64,000 nucleotides of DNA from Lanius collurio (Eukaryota; Chordata; Aves; Passeriformes; Laniidae): assembly GCA_020086605.1 (NCBI GenBank), contig JACBWW010000003.1:6017862-6081861 (forward strand). Reading direction: 5' to 3'. The position numbers and the translations under genes were made by a program. This document shows positions 50,901-60,957 of the stretch, piece after piece (position 1 is the first letter of the stretch; each line of letters opens with the position of its first letter). The notes beneath the pieces are model-generated. The model was not told where the DNA came from. It made no database searches and saw only the letters and a program-made list of their open reading frames with translations.

Positions 50901-53900
50901 CAGCTCAAAGCCTGATGTAAATTTTCTTTTCCCTTGATTCTTTCTAAAGCAGATAGCTTTTAAATCAAGCTGGCTTCACAAGGAAACACATGAAGACATC
51001 AGCCATCAGCTGTTCTAGGTAATTTAACATGAAGGTGGTCAAGCAGCAGCTTGACGCACTCAGGACATTAAGTTAGATTCCAAAATTAATTTGGAAGGAA
51101 CAACAAACCCAACACCCTCCAGATTAGCACTTGATCACATATTTGGCAAGCAAGTAGGCAGCTTAAAATCCTAGATGCAATCTCAGCTCTATCTTTTCAC
51201 AAATCTTTTAGTTATAACCACTATCTCTGAATTTTTAACTGTTATCTCCTCTTACACTCTAAGAAAGTAAAGAAGGGAAGCCTTTTCCTATGCGAATATT
51301 TGAACAAAAGTCACTATGTAATGAAATTGTTACTGATTAAAAACCAATTTCACCCAATTACTGATGAACCATATCCATGAGGTTATTTTTCCTCTCTCTT
51401 ACAACACTTGACTTGATCTTCCACTTCCCAAACTTCCAATCTATTAACAATAAAACAAGATTTGTAGATATTTTTTAGATGCAACTGTGCAATTTTTATA
51501 TATATTTTAGGATAATTATATTTAAAGACTGATCCAACTAGAAATACTGAGGTTCTCTTTTGTTCTGCACATGCAGTAGTGTTTATCAACAGACATTTGG
51601 AATACTTCTAGTTATATTTTGAGTAATCTAGATTCATACAACAGAACATATATTAATACCAGAGGGAAACAAAAATATATACTATCTGAATGGCTGTGGT
51701 AAACCACAGCTAAGACATTTTCTTTGCATTTGAGCATCATTAGTACATTTCTACAAAGTAAGGATAACAGCAATCTCCTTTCTGCCAAAATAGAGCCTTT
51801 AAATCTCACTGATTAAAAGCAATTTAATTAAAACTGTTTATTCAATTTTCTATCAAAAATTACTAAAGAGAGCCTTGACACTACTTAATTAGGAACTAGT
51901 TATACTTTCATTTGTGTTTCTCAAGAAAAAATAAGAACAGAAAAGAAGAGAGATCTGAGTGGTTTAGAGTAGAGAACAAAAGAGAAATGATGGGGGAAGA
52001 AAGCAATTGAAAACTGGGGTTAAGTATGCAAGTCTCAAATTTAGAACTGAAATATGGGGTTGCAAACCCCTTAAGTTATTTAAAACGTTGAAATAGTCAA
52101 ATTTATATGGCATGCTGTTCATAATCTTATAATTATGAGGAGGTCATCTACTTTTAAAAAAAGGCATTATAAATTTCTGCTAATAGTAATTATCTTCATG
52201 GTCAGGTGACTAATTTGAACTCCACAACCCAAATCACTTTTAAAAAACTATTATTTATATGTCAATGAATGACAAAGAAAAGAGATGCAAATGTGCTGTC
52301 TCTTTATGATTACAGGAGACTTTTTTTTTTAAAAACTAGGCCTTTAGAATACAGGTAACCACCAGGTTCTTTGTAATCTCCATTTTAAAACATAATGTTA
52401 CATTTCTGCCATTTTCTTTCTTCTTGCTGTATCTGTATCAAATATAAAAGTTCCAGTCTATTCCAAAAGCAGCAGAATTGCCTTTTCATCCTTTGTCCCT
52501 GCATATCTGCTATCAACACCATATAAATGAGGAAGATCTTTAATATTTCAAACAAGACTAGTGTAAGTAAATATTTCTGTAAGTTCTTGGTTCAGGAGTA
52601 TAAACAGTTGAAGTTGCAAGGTCTTAGTTAAGAAATAGAACTTTCACACCAGAAAATCTGCTCACACTGAAGCCCAAGATTACAGCACTCCTTTGAGATA
52701 CAAGAGGAGGATTCTCTTGCAGCATCTGAACTTTAACATTTAAATCCAAGGTAGCACTTTGGCTCAATTACAAAATAACACCTCCAGACAAGCAATACCT
52801 CTCCTCACTGTTCTCCATGTGATTGGGGAAAGCATCAAAGCCGAGCAGCAACTTTATAGCATCAAGGTAGCCATTGTTACAGAGCCAGTGCAGGGCAGTT
52901 CTGCCCTGTAAAACAATAGAACAGAACAAAAATAAGCATTACCCCATGCCACAATAAAAGTCATAAATCATGGTGTAATTCAATGCTTTTCTGGACATGA
53001 AGAACAAGCTGGTTCTTCTAAATAAACTTCTTTGTTAAAATAAGAAGGACACAACACTTAATAATGAATTATTTTTTTTTTTAAACAAGATTTCAACACT
53101 AGTGTTTTTCCACCTAAAACAGCTGAAAAGCAGAATTAGAAGACTAAGAGTTTCTTTCATTGCAAAAGATGTACAGCATGCTCAGTAGAACCCATAATGA
53201 AAAACAGGTTTTCATTACCTGGAATTATCTATGCCCTGCAACAAATAGCTACAGAAAATTTCAAGGAATTGGGTGAAGCTCTTTTGACTGATGAGGTTCC
53301 ACCGACTTCTGAGAAATTATATCATGTAACAAAGAAATCTGTTATAGGTTGCACAATTATTCTGGCTCCTAATTTCAATTATTGTGTGAATAATGACACA
53401 AAAGGACATATAAACCAATCTGTGTCTTTTTTTTTTTTTTTTTCCGCCTGGAAGAGTGATACATATGTGGGTACTTAATGTGGGAAAGAATTAAAACAGT
53501 TATTGTGCAATCTCACTTGCAGTATCTTATTTTTGTACTTGCTTTGTTTCTGTGCTGGAGGAACACACTACAGACTATAAAATCAAATTCCCATGTCAGC
53601 TGTTAATAATGAATGATAAAAATTAAGAAATCAGATTATTAATATGACTCCTCATATGATCCCACTTTGATAAGGAAAAAAACAAAAGTGATCTGGAAAA
53701 AACAGTAATCTTCAATTCCTGCTGCATATTAAAATATTACTTTTCTTTCCAGATTTTAGAAGTGAAGGCACAGGCAAAATGATGTCAGGATGCATTTCCT
53801 TTTGTGACAAACAGCAGCAAAGATGCTTCTATGTCCTGGAAAAGAGAATGACCTTGAAGAAAAGGAGAATGTTTTGATTTATGGTTATTCTAAAGTTAAT

Positions 53901-56900
53901 TATATACCTCAGTAAAGAACACAACATACCTCTTTATCCTGAATATTGGGATCTGCATTGTTTTCCAGCAGCACCACCATGCAGTTAATGTAACCTCCAT
54001 AAGCAGCACACTGCAGAGGTGTTCTACCTGCATAATCTTGCACATTAGGGTTGATTTTATTTTCTATCAGGATTTGGCACACGTCAGCATTTCCTCCCAG
54101 GGCTGCCCAGTGAAGGGGTGAGTGGCCATCTTGGTCAACCAAATCTACTCTTGCTCCTCCTGTAATGACAAATACATTTTTGGGCACAAAAAGAAAATAC
54201 TGTTGAATGCTAAGAAAAGAGTAAGTTTATATTCAGCTAGAACTTATTTGGTAAACTGACAACTCGGTGATGTATTTTGGAAAGCCACTTCAATTTTGTT
54301 ACTCAGATCCTAAAACTTAAAATTAATTTGGAATATAATAGTTTCAGAGAGGGTTAGGCATCTAACTTTTTTACAATCTTCTGACTAAGTTGCTTTAGAA
54401 TATCCAGACTTATCAGATGTCCATGAAAAACCCATTTTATTTGTTTCAGGTCTATGAACTTTTAGTAGAACTTCTCTTTCTTAACAACAAAATAACTTCT
54501 AAAAATTAGATTTCAGATTAAATATCTTTTTACATCTCTAAAGCAGACAAGAAAAATATTCACAACTTCTAAAATAAGCTATTTTTTTAATTCAAGCATG
54601 CTAAGAGTATTTTATGCAGATAATTAATTTCTGTATATGTTCCTGCAAGATATAAAAATTCTGTACAAAACTAAAACTCCACAAATACAAGAACTTGAAC
54701 CAAACAGCAACAATGACTCTCTATATTATAAAATATTTAATTAAACATGACTCAGATTCTGATAGCCAAGCTTCTTGCATCTGCAACAGCTAAATGGCAC
54801 AGGGAGTGGGAGGAAGTGCTTAACAGGAGGTTAAAATATGCTCAGCAGATCGTGGAGGGAAGAACACTTTTCAGTAAGAAAGGCTGGTTGATGGAAAACT
54901 TGAAAAATTTAGCCTGGATACTTCATCTTTCCATAAGTGAGGTAATGTCTCAAGTAGAAAGGGAGATGTTTCTGGGAAGCTAAAATGACAGAATTTTGCA
55001 TCTTTCACTGTACTTCTCACCCTTCAGCAGATATTTTATAATTATCTAACACTGTGAATTTTGTTAAATCCTGTTTCTGTCTACAAACAAAATACTGCAT
55101 TTACAAAGCACCCAGAGGAAAATATTAACGATGTAGGACTTCTGACTGCTATCTACATTAAAAAAAACCAAAAAAGATTCACTTAAGAAGTCTTCAATGA
55201 ACCCTAAAAATGGTTTTTCACAGAAGTGAATAAAGCTTCATTTGGTCATATTTACTGGAGTAAAAAAAAAAACCAAATAAAAACAAGACTTGCTGGGGGA
55301 AGAATTGGTTTGAGAGACTAGAATGTACTTGCAAAGGCTTAAGCAGAAATGAGCTGTGAAAAGAACAATCCCAGTTTTAAAAGTTTAGTATTTAACACTT
55401 CTATTTTGCACAACAGTAATAATATTTTAGATTCACTATTTCACAAGGGAAACCTGCAGACAAAACCTGCTTTAGGGAAGCAGCTTCCTGCTCCACCTCT
55501 TGCTCTGCTGTTTATTTCCCATTCTCATAGGAAGCAGCACCAGAACTGTGAACAGGTTTGTGAAGTCCTAAGAGCTGACCTTTAATGAGTGTTTGAATCA
55601 CCTCCTTGTGTCCCATTTCACAGGCTCGGAAAAGTGGGGTGTGTTTCATGACATCCAGAGCATCTACCTGTGCTTTGTGCTCCAGCAGCAGTTTCACTGT
55701 GCTGACGTGGCCAGAAAGGGCAGCAGCATGTAAAGCTGGAAGAAAAAAGTAGCAGGAAAAAGAAACCAGAATGCCATGAGCTTTGGAGTTTCACAATTAA
55801 AGCAGTAAAAATAAAAATTAATTACAACTATTTTGGTGAAAAAAGTACTTTTCAACCACAAGAAACTGAAGACTCCTAACAAGTGATGATGTAACAACAT
55901 TTTCTTGCCATACAAACAACAAGCAGAAAAACTCTTAGCCCTGAAACGTTTCTAACTTGCACAAATAGAAATTTTATGTTTAACACCACCAAGATTGGCT
56001 TACAGTGAGGATTTGTGGAAGAATAGTAGCTTCTGATTAAGAGAACATAACATGATTTACTTCTCCTTCTGTTTTGTGCCATTTCTGAGATTGCTCATCA
56101 CCAGTGAAAGAAAGCTTTCATTACTTCTTCAATGCTTTCCTGAAAGTGACTTTTTTTTCCTTTCAAATAAGCAAAGTTGTCTCAATTAAAACTAACTTCA
56201 GATAACTAACCAGCTGTTCCTGCTCCTCCCTGACCCCTCTTTTTTTTGTTTCAGAATTACTTGGAGAAAATTCTACAATAATGATGTAGCAAGACCATTA
56301 TATCTTGCACAGTATCTCCAGCTCCCCGTTTTCTTCAAGACAAAGCAAAATATTACATAAGTACCAGATGCTGCTACTTCAGATACTTCAGAGCTCAGGT
56401 AAGGATGTGGTGCCCTGTAACTGGAGTTACTACTGCCTAACACAGCATCCTGCAGGCACTGTCAGCCAGAGTTGAGGATGACCAGTTCACGGCTCTTTTT
56501 GAAGGAAAGGAGAACTACACATCAATGAGATTTCAAAGCAATGGAGGACACATGTATTGGTGATTTCACTCACAGTTTGATTTCAATATGCTTTGGATTA
56601 TTTCCTATAGTCAGCAGTCAAATCAGACAATCTACAATCTCATACTGCCTTAAATGCAGAATATTTTACAGATAACAAAATCAAAATAACTCAGAATAAA
56701 ACCACAAATCGGTGCAGTTCATAAGTGTGCATTTAATAAAGTGAATTCACGTTTCCCCATGAAATTTCAGAAATATTCATGCTTGGTGAGAACTAATCTC
56801 CTCATGCCAGCAAAATGGGGGGCTGTAAACACCATCCACATGTCTGTATTTGTTTAATGCTAAAACAAGGTCAGGATCCAGCAGAGGCATTATACAGAAA

Positions 56901-59900
56901 TGCACACCATAAAGGCCGGCATTAGAAGGAGCAGCTTCTTGAACTATAGCCAGAATATAAAAACAGTATTTTTGTATTTGCCAGCTACTGTTAACAACCA
57001 GTACCAGCTTATGAGACAGTAGCCCAGCACAACCTGTTACACAGGCCCTACTAAAATGCTCAGGTTGTTCATGTTGTCATTGACCCGAATCCAGCTGGTG
57101 CACGCTGCCCAAAACCAGTCACAAAATAAGTGATAGTTACATTGTGACACAAAGCACCAGGGTCAGAGCCAGAGATGCTCTGAGAAGTAAAAAAATATGA
57201 AATCATGCCTTTGAGAGAACACTGACTTAAGTGTAGCAGCCTAAAAGCAGCAGTGCTCATTGCACTCGTGAAAAGTAAGTGCCTGTGCAGCAGCTCTGCG
57301 AGTGGGTGGCTATCAGTGGGAATTGGACAGGAATGAGATCCCTGCCGCTTCGTACATTTGGATGGGCCTGCTTTTCACGGTCTGACCTCACAGTAAACTC
57401 TAGGTTCTGGTTTTTGTCCTGAATCCCTTATGAATCCAAAGGCAATAAACCACTCCATCAGATGACACATGGGGTGTGTGTAACAATACAATAGAAAAAG
57501 AGCTGCTGTGTCAGCTTGGCCAGTTCTTCCCCCCTATCACTCATTCTGACGCAGGCATCTTGTTTCGCACTTTGTGCTCAATATTTTCTTGTAAGCCAAA
57601 TTTTCTGTGATGGAGTCACGGTGACTGAAGAGATTCTTCAGCCAGCTGGTCACAATGGGCCCTTTGTTCAGCCGACAGACAGAGCCCTCTCCATTGTGCG
57701 CAGTGACGGCAGAGCTATAAAGCTGCCCCTGTAATGCTCCTGCAGCGCTGATCTCTGAGAGGAGGGAAATTCCTTTCCCTTGGTGTCATTCTCCTACACA
57801 ATGCCGAGAGTCTCGATGTTCTAGCGGAGCTCAATGGAGAGCTTGCTCTTTTTAAGTAAATGCAAAAGGCTGCGTTAACGCAACATTACAACCGAGCTGA
57901 ACTGAGCCCGCACACAAAAGTCAGAAAAACACAGCCTTGAACTCTGCTCAGCAACTGTATCCCAGGCACGGAGGCATGTGCGCTATTAGTGCATAGTTTC
58001 CCGTCCGAATGCAACACCGCTTTTCCCTCACGAAAACTTGGGAATGATTAAGAAGCTTTGGAAAAAATAAATAAATAAATAAAATAATCAGAGAGTGATT
58101 TACTGGTGGGCTTCCTTTTATGTTTAGAGCTTGCTACAGTAAAGCCCAAGCTACTGCCCTCGCTGGCACAGGGGTGTAGCTGGGGCTGCTCGACAGCACC
58201 GCTCCCCACTTCGAGACTGTTGGTGTGTTCTACACATCGGCACTCGCAAGCAAATGGAAAATCCATTCATTTCCTTGGATTAAAAGCCCTACAACGAAAT
58301 CGAGATTAAAAGGTGATTACATATCACTGCTACGAAAGGTTTAAGACTGGAAGATAACAAACCCAACCACCTGAATTATTCAAGCATGAAATCCACACCT
58401 GAGTAATTTCAGAAACACAGTATGTGATTACCGACTACTGACTGCAAAGAAAAAAACCCTTTGTAAGGAGGTTTGCACAGTAACTACAACATTGCTGCAC
58501 CTCAAGGTCTGAAACAAATACTGAGAGGTATTTAAAAGGGAACTGTCAGGAAGTAGCAAATGTAGGTGAGACTGATAAAAGGTGAAACAAGACTAAAACT
58601 GTAAAATATATAGTTTGTGAAGTCATCAGACATGAAGACTGAGATTTTATTTGTTGTGCTATTTCTCAAACTCAACAATTTCAAACTATCACAACTTGGA
58701 AAGACTGATTTATTTTGTATGTGCTAAATTGTAAGAAAAACAAGAATTTAGGTATTTAATTAGAATTTTATGTTAACTACAGTATGCATTTTTTTAAGAT
58801 CCAGCATATCACCAAAGGAAATTTTAAAAATTCAATTTATAATATGAAAATAATATTGATGCAAACCATGTTTCAAATCCTGAACTGCACAACCCTGACA
58901 TAGCATTTATTTACCATTTGTATGTTATTCAAAGTGCGCTCTGAAAAAAGAAAAACTGTTAAATTCATATATCTGTTTCTTGATTGGGATAAATCTACAC
59001 TGCAAGTTCCCGAAATCTAAGCATGCAGTTTAGCTAGTTTGCATGTGTGCACAGCCAAAAGATAATGCTTGAGTAAACTGCAAAACAAATACTTTAAAAT
59101 TTATATAAACAAACATTGCAATACACATTCTTGTTTATTTAAAAAACATAATTTTCAGAAGAAATGCCCTTTATTGTATTATTCATGAGTGTGTTGTCTA
59201 TCAGCTTAGCTATCATTTTATTCCTTATTATACATATACATATAGATTTTTGTACTTAACTTCTAACTCTGTGACCTAGGTTAATGTGGCACTGGGTAGT
59301 GTCTGATCTCCCTACATACAGCTTACCCAGAAGCCCTGCTATCAAAACCTCTCCAAATTTACACCAAATTCTCCTGTTTTTTTCATACAGATGCCACCAG
59401 CATACTATACAACTCAAATGTTTTTCCTACATTTCCAACAGTCTTGAATACATAAACACTTCAACACCTGTCTCTCTCACCTGTCAGAACTGTTATTCCG
59501 TTTTTGTTGAAAGCACTACATAGGTACAATATTTCTACCAAAAATTCTTTTTTTTTTTTCCTTAAAGGAGGTAAATTCATAGTTGCTACAGGAAATTTTG
59601 AATTTCCTTACATGCTTGAATCCTGAAACACTGTGTCACCTACTTATCTTTTGTTTCAGGTAGATAACAGGAAGATAAACTTGGGGAATATCAAGTTTGA
59701 CCTCTTTTTTGGACAACAGAATTGCAATAACTATGGGATCATTTTCATGATGATAATTTAGCTACTTCGGTGGTAAGTTTCGTTGGTATTGTTTCAAAGT
59801 ATTTATGTACTGTCAAATACATTTTTGAACAGGCATTTTCAGGAAGAGCTTTTTATGCGACTGTATTTTATTTTATTCTTCAAAATACAGAACAGCTCTT

Positions 59901-60352
59901 CCTTTCCTAGGATTGCAGAACTAACTGAATAGCATTGGAGTACATTTCTTCTTGCTAGGTTTCAAACGAACTGTTCCGACCTGTGCAGAAAAAGTTTGTT
60001 TCTTTCCCACAATAAGGCAAAGAATTGACTCACACATATAATTAAACTAATGCAGAAATGTTTCCAGGATAAAAGTATACATTCAGAAAAAGATTAATAT
60101 AGCTTCTTACAATGTTTTTATTTGGTGCAAATCACACTGATTGGCAAGATCCAGTGGCTCTTTACTCTAAAGCATCTTACCTGTGCCAGCGTATTTGTCT
60201 GTCATATTGATATCAATATCCAATTTTAAAGTCAGCATAGTCTTTATGACATCATCACTGCCTTTGCCAGCTGCCCACATGAAGGATGTTCTTCCCTCAA
60301 GATCTGAGTCATCTTTTACAGAAGGGTGTTTCAAAAATACTTCAACTGTTTC
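32709..60352 (-). CDS. INVS: INVS (inversin / nephrocystin-2), ten 3' coding exons, 5'-partial
   Basis: Ten exons on the minus strand (60352-60181, 55735-55580, 54159-53930, 52905-52799, 49586-49374, 42575-42280, 40987-40180, 36085-35853, 34871-34791, 32941-32709) join in phase to 842 codons plus TAA. Local residues 1-240 hold the distal ankyrin repeats. D-box 1 (RTALHWLCN) is at 188-196, IQ1 (FKIQAVYKGYKVRKAF) near 258, a low-conservation basic/Ser linker at about 295-625, D-box 2 (RKELFRKKN) at 641-649, and IQ2 (VIQRTWRSYQLR) near 654. In the family, inversin sits in the proximal cilium, binds calmodulin through IQ motifs and APC2 through a D-box, and directs Dishevelled turnover, switching canonical to planar-polarity Wnt signalling. 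Loss causes nephronophthisis type 2 and situs inversus. D-box spacing is about 34 residues longer than in human, and the C-terminal tail about 45 longer. The exons for the first roughly 300 residues are beyond the window. Confidence 0.95.
34791..34871 (-). CDS. INVS: INVS short coding exon (RSQEGKVCQSTRPPSKLKLS...)
   Basis: 81 nt, phase 1 at both ends, acceptor gttaaag, donor gtagga. RSQEGKVCQSTR lines up with human CSHEGKIHHPTR, and the human segment is also 27 residues. It is too short to stand out as an ORF; it was found through its phase and this match. Confidence 0.82.
35853..36085 (-). CDS. INVS: INVS coding exon, end of IQ2 and C-terminal helical segment
   Basis: 233 nt, acceptor ctctctag, donor gtaatt. 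It encodes SYQLRQELFQLL, DKWRQEAAAFFIQVAWKK and KTSKQSILKQIYG. Human has SYQLRKHLSHL, DRWRQEST.LLLQVWRKE and KSTKHSVLKQIYG at the same places. Phase links both neighbours (AG|T Ser, G|GA Gly). Confidence 0.92.
37263..37343. repeat. Diverged direct repeat, copy 1
   Basis: GTGAGACAAATCTATTTAAT, then TTCAGAATTCAGGCATGTAC, recurs with changes at 38,405-38,500. No known family recognised. Confidence 0.7.
38405..38500. repeat. Diverged direct repeat, copy 2
   Basis: GTGAGACAAATATATTTAAT, then TCCAGAACTCAAGCATGTAC, partner of 37,263-37,343, same orientation, about 1.15 kb apart. Confidence 0.7.
39324..39420 (-). mobile_element. CR1 LINE 3' end, short
   Basis: On the plus strand it begins AATCACAG, then TGGTTTGGGTTGGAAGGGAT and CCCTGCCATGGCCAGGGACA, the reverse complement of the CR1 3' terminus. 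About 100 bp; the left limit of the CR1 body is approximate. Confidence 0.88.
40180..40987 (-). CDS. INVS: INVS large coding exon: variable linker, D-box 2, start of IQ2
   Basis: 808 nt, acceptor tatctaaag, donor gtaaga, 268 full codons. The linker is fast evolving, but anchors such as SSCVHF, RCSPAGSSRPGSA and IELIPLEIRMQIIEKER match human. It ends with RKELFRKKN (D-box 2) and AATVIQRTWR, where IQ motif 2 begins and is split by the intron. It is the longest coding exon in the window and the most CpG-rich coding segment. The 131-codon ORF on the other strand is its shadow. Confidence 0.93.
42280..42575 (-). CDS. INVS: INVS coding exon, basic coiled-coil start and variable linker
   Basis: 296 nt, acceptor attgcag, donor gtttgt, 98 full codons. 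It opens with KREEESKRKEAKLQKG, which aligns with human KREEENKRKEAEQQKG (a predicted charged helix, possible nuclear localisation signal). It then becomes a Ser/Gly/Gln-rich linker with little similarity to mammals beyond SRGSP. The 154-codon ORF over the same place is another frame. Confidence 0.88.
43026..43077. repeat. Perfect 26-bp tandem duplication
   Basis: Two identical 26-nt units, starting CACAGTACCTTTGAAAATTA, at 43,026-43,051 and 43,052-43,077, in an INVS intron. Identity implies a recent duplication. Confidence 0.95.
43430..43700. other. CpG-enriched patch with short direct repeat, INVS intron
   Basis: About ten CpGs in under 300 bp of otherwise AT-rich intron. GTGTCACTGCCAGCGCG at 43,655 is followed by GTGTCACTGCAGCGCG at 43,671, an imperfect 16-bp tandem repeat. 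Function unknown. Confidence 0.4.
46263..47140 (-). mobile_element. CR1 LINE, internally deleted, keeping linker, reverse-transcriptase start and 3' end
   Basis: On the minus strand the order follows CR1 ORF2. A degraded linker (CATGTAGGGATGGTGTCAGA, near the CRDG motif) comes first, then TACTCAATGCCTTCTCATCC (LNAFF), then AAGTCCATGGGACCAGAC (KSMGPD, RT start), then CAGCTTCAAAAAGGGC (FKKG) with GNCSLVGVPG-like sequence. It then jumps to the 3' terminal part (AGTTTTCAAGGTGGG, CTGTTCTGAGCAGCATGTTA, CTTCCAGACTTC). Most of the reverse transcriptase between these is deleted. Frame is broken throughout. Ends are approximate. Confidence 0.8.
47325..47495. repeat. Purine-only microsatellite, (GAAAAA)n / (GAAAGA)n
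   Basis: 170 bp of A and G with only two T interruptions (47,370 and 47,375). The last 120 nt (47,376-47,495) are uninterrupted purine. The 3' half is a near-perfect run of GAAAAA hexamers. In the INVS transcript it reads as a long U/C tract. Confidence 0.95.
49374..49586 (-). CDS. INVS: INVS coding exon with IQ motif 1
   Basis: 213 nt, acceptor tttttttag, donor gtaagt. It encodes YTPLDYALLGEHHEVIQFML, then IAAFKIQAVYKGYKVRKAF, which fits the calmodulin-binding consensus IQxxxRGxxxR with K in place of the first R. A charged helix (RKNLLMKHEQLRKDAAA) follows. It starts with one base of Arg and ends two bases into Lys. Confidence 0.95.
49587..52798 (-). other. INVS intron of 3.2 kb, no feature seen
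   Basis: AT-rich intronic sequence between the D-box 1 and IQ1 exons. I recognise no repeat family, RNA gene or conserved coding segment in it. Confidence 0.7.
52799..52905 (-). CDS. INVS: INVS coding exon with D-box 1 (GRTALHWLCNNGYLDAIKLL)
   Basis: 107 nt, acceptor ttttacag, donor gtattg, ending two bases into Arg. RTALHWLCN fits the RxxLxxxxN destruction box that maps near human residues 490-498. Human reads RTALHWSCN, so the variable position is Ser to Leu while R, L and N are kept. The following GFDAFPNHMENSEE is more divergent than the rest of the ankyrin block. Confidence 0.92.
52906..53929 (-). other. INVS intron of 1.0 kb
   Basis: Contains a 16-nt T run (plus strand) near 53,429. 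The 93-codon ORF at 53,197 on the other strand has no family resemblance. Nothing else is seen. Confidence 0.7.
53930..54159 (-). CDS. INVS: INVS coding exon, ankyrin repeats (GARVDLVDQDGHSPLHWAA...)
   Basis: 230 nt, acceptor cattacag, donor gtatgt. It carries two and a half ankyrin repeats with classic xTPLHxAA-type cores (HSPLHWAALGGNADVCQIL, RTPLQCAAYGGYINCMVVL) and ends at DPNIQDKE on a codon boundary. Close to identical to mammalian INVS. Confidence 0.96.
55580..55735 (-). CDS. INVS: INVS coding exon, ankyrin repeats (LHAAALSGHVSTVKLLLE...)
   Basis: 156 nt, acceptor tcttccag, donor gtcagc, phase 1 at both ends. It encodes a complete ankyrin helix pair (LHAAALSGHVSTVKLLLEHK) and HTPLFRACEMGHKEVIQTLI, nearly identical to human. 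Because it is symmetric in phase, skipping would keep the frame. Confidence 0.94.
55736..60180 (-). other. INVS intron of 4.4 kb with CpG-enriched core
   Basis: AT-rich intron interrupted by the CpG-rich block at 57,250-58,300. A short (AAAT)n run lies near 58,067-58,086. No exon is needed here, since the flanking exons join in phase. Confidence 0.75.
57250..58300. promoter_or_regulatory. CpG-enriched block in an INVS intron, possible regulatory element
   Basis: Roughly two dozen CpGs in 1 kb, against very few in the neighbouring intron. It includes a CTATAAAG on the plus strand (57,714-57,721) and a perfect 12-bp palindrome TGCGTTAACGCA (57,871-57,882). No exon is required here. It may be an enhancer, an alternative promoter or simply a GC-richer patch; the sequence alone does not decide. 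Confidence 0.35.
60181..60352 (-). CDS. INVS: INVS coding exon, ankyrin repeats (ETVEVFLKHPSVKDDSD...)
   Basis: 172 nt, acceptor tctttccag, donor gtaaga. FLKHPSVKDDSDLEGRTSFM and WAAGKGSDDV match human INVS almost residue for residue. It starts on a codon boundary and ends one base into Ala. It is the most 5' INVS exon visible, and I found no further ankyrin exon between 60,353 and 64,000. Confidence 0.94.
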
Positions 60353-60614
60353 CTGGAAAGACATACTGTTGAAATTAAGATTAAAAGGAATCTACAACAA
60401 GAAGAAACTATTGTCTCATGTAGCTGTTTATGAAGCAAATCAAAGCTTCATTTTTCCTTTTTTATATTTATGAAGAATAATAGCTCAACAGGAATAGTGT
60501 ATGTTCTGCTATGCCTTTTCCCTAGCCAATGACCATAGTACATCCTTAACTATGAGTTTAACACTGTCACTCATTTAACACTTTTTAGTGTCAAACATGA
60601 AGTGCTCATCACAA

Positions 60615-60676
60615 GGAAGCAAAAGATACTGTAGTGAAAGACACTGGGAAGCAAAAGACACTGTGAAGAAAGCAAT
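60615..60676. repeat. Imperfect 32-bp tandem duplication
   Basis: GGAAGCAAAAGATACTGTAG at 60,615 recurs as GGAAGCAAAAGACACTGTGA at 60,647, period 32 with small differences. Confidence 0.8.
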
Positions 60677-60730
60677 GGGAAAAATGTTATGGGTTTATCA
60701 AAACATGACCGGAATACCATGATGAAAAAA

Positions 60731-60957
60731 TCACAGAATCAGTTACCTTGGAAAAGACCTCGGAGATCAAATCCAACCTGTGACCCAACACCACCGTGTC
60801 AATCAGACCATGGCACAAAGTGCCACATCCTGTCTTTCCTTAAACATCTCCATGGACCACGACCCCATTACCTCCCTGGGCAGCCCATTCCAACATTCCA
60901 TCAGTCTTTCTGTGAAGTAATTCCTTCTAATGTCCAACCTGAACCTACCCTGAAAAT
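60731..60957 (-). mobile_element. CR1 LINE 3' end (antisense)
   Basis: The plus strand starts TCACAGAATCAGTTACCTTG and continues as the complement of the CR1 end. On the minus strand it encodes GRFRLDIRRNYFTERLMECW and NGLPREVM..MEMFKERQDVAL, the usual C-terminal CR1 ORF2 residues. Among the better preserved CR1 copies here, so probably younger than the 46-kb copy. Confidence 0.93.
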
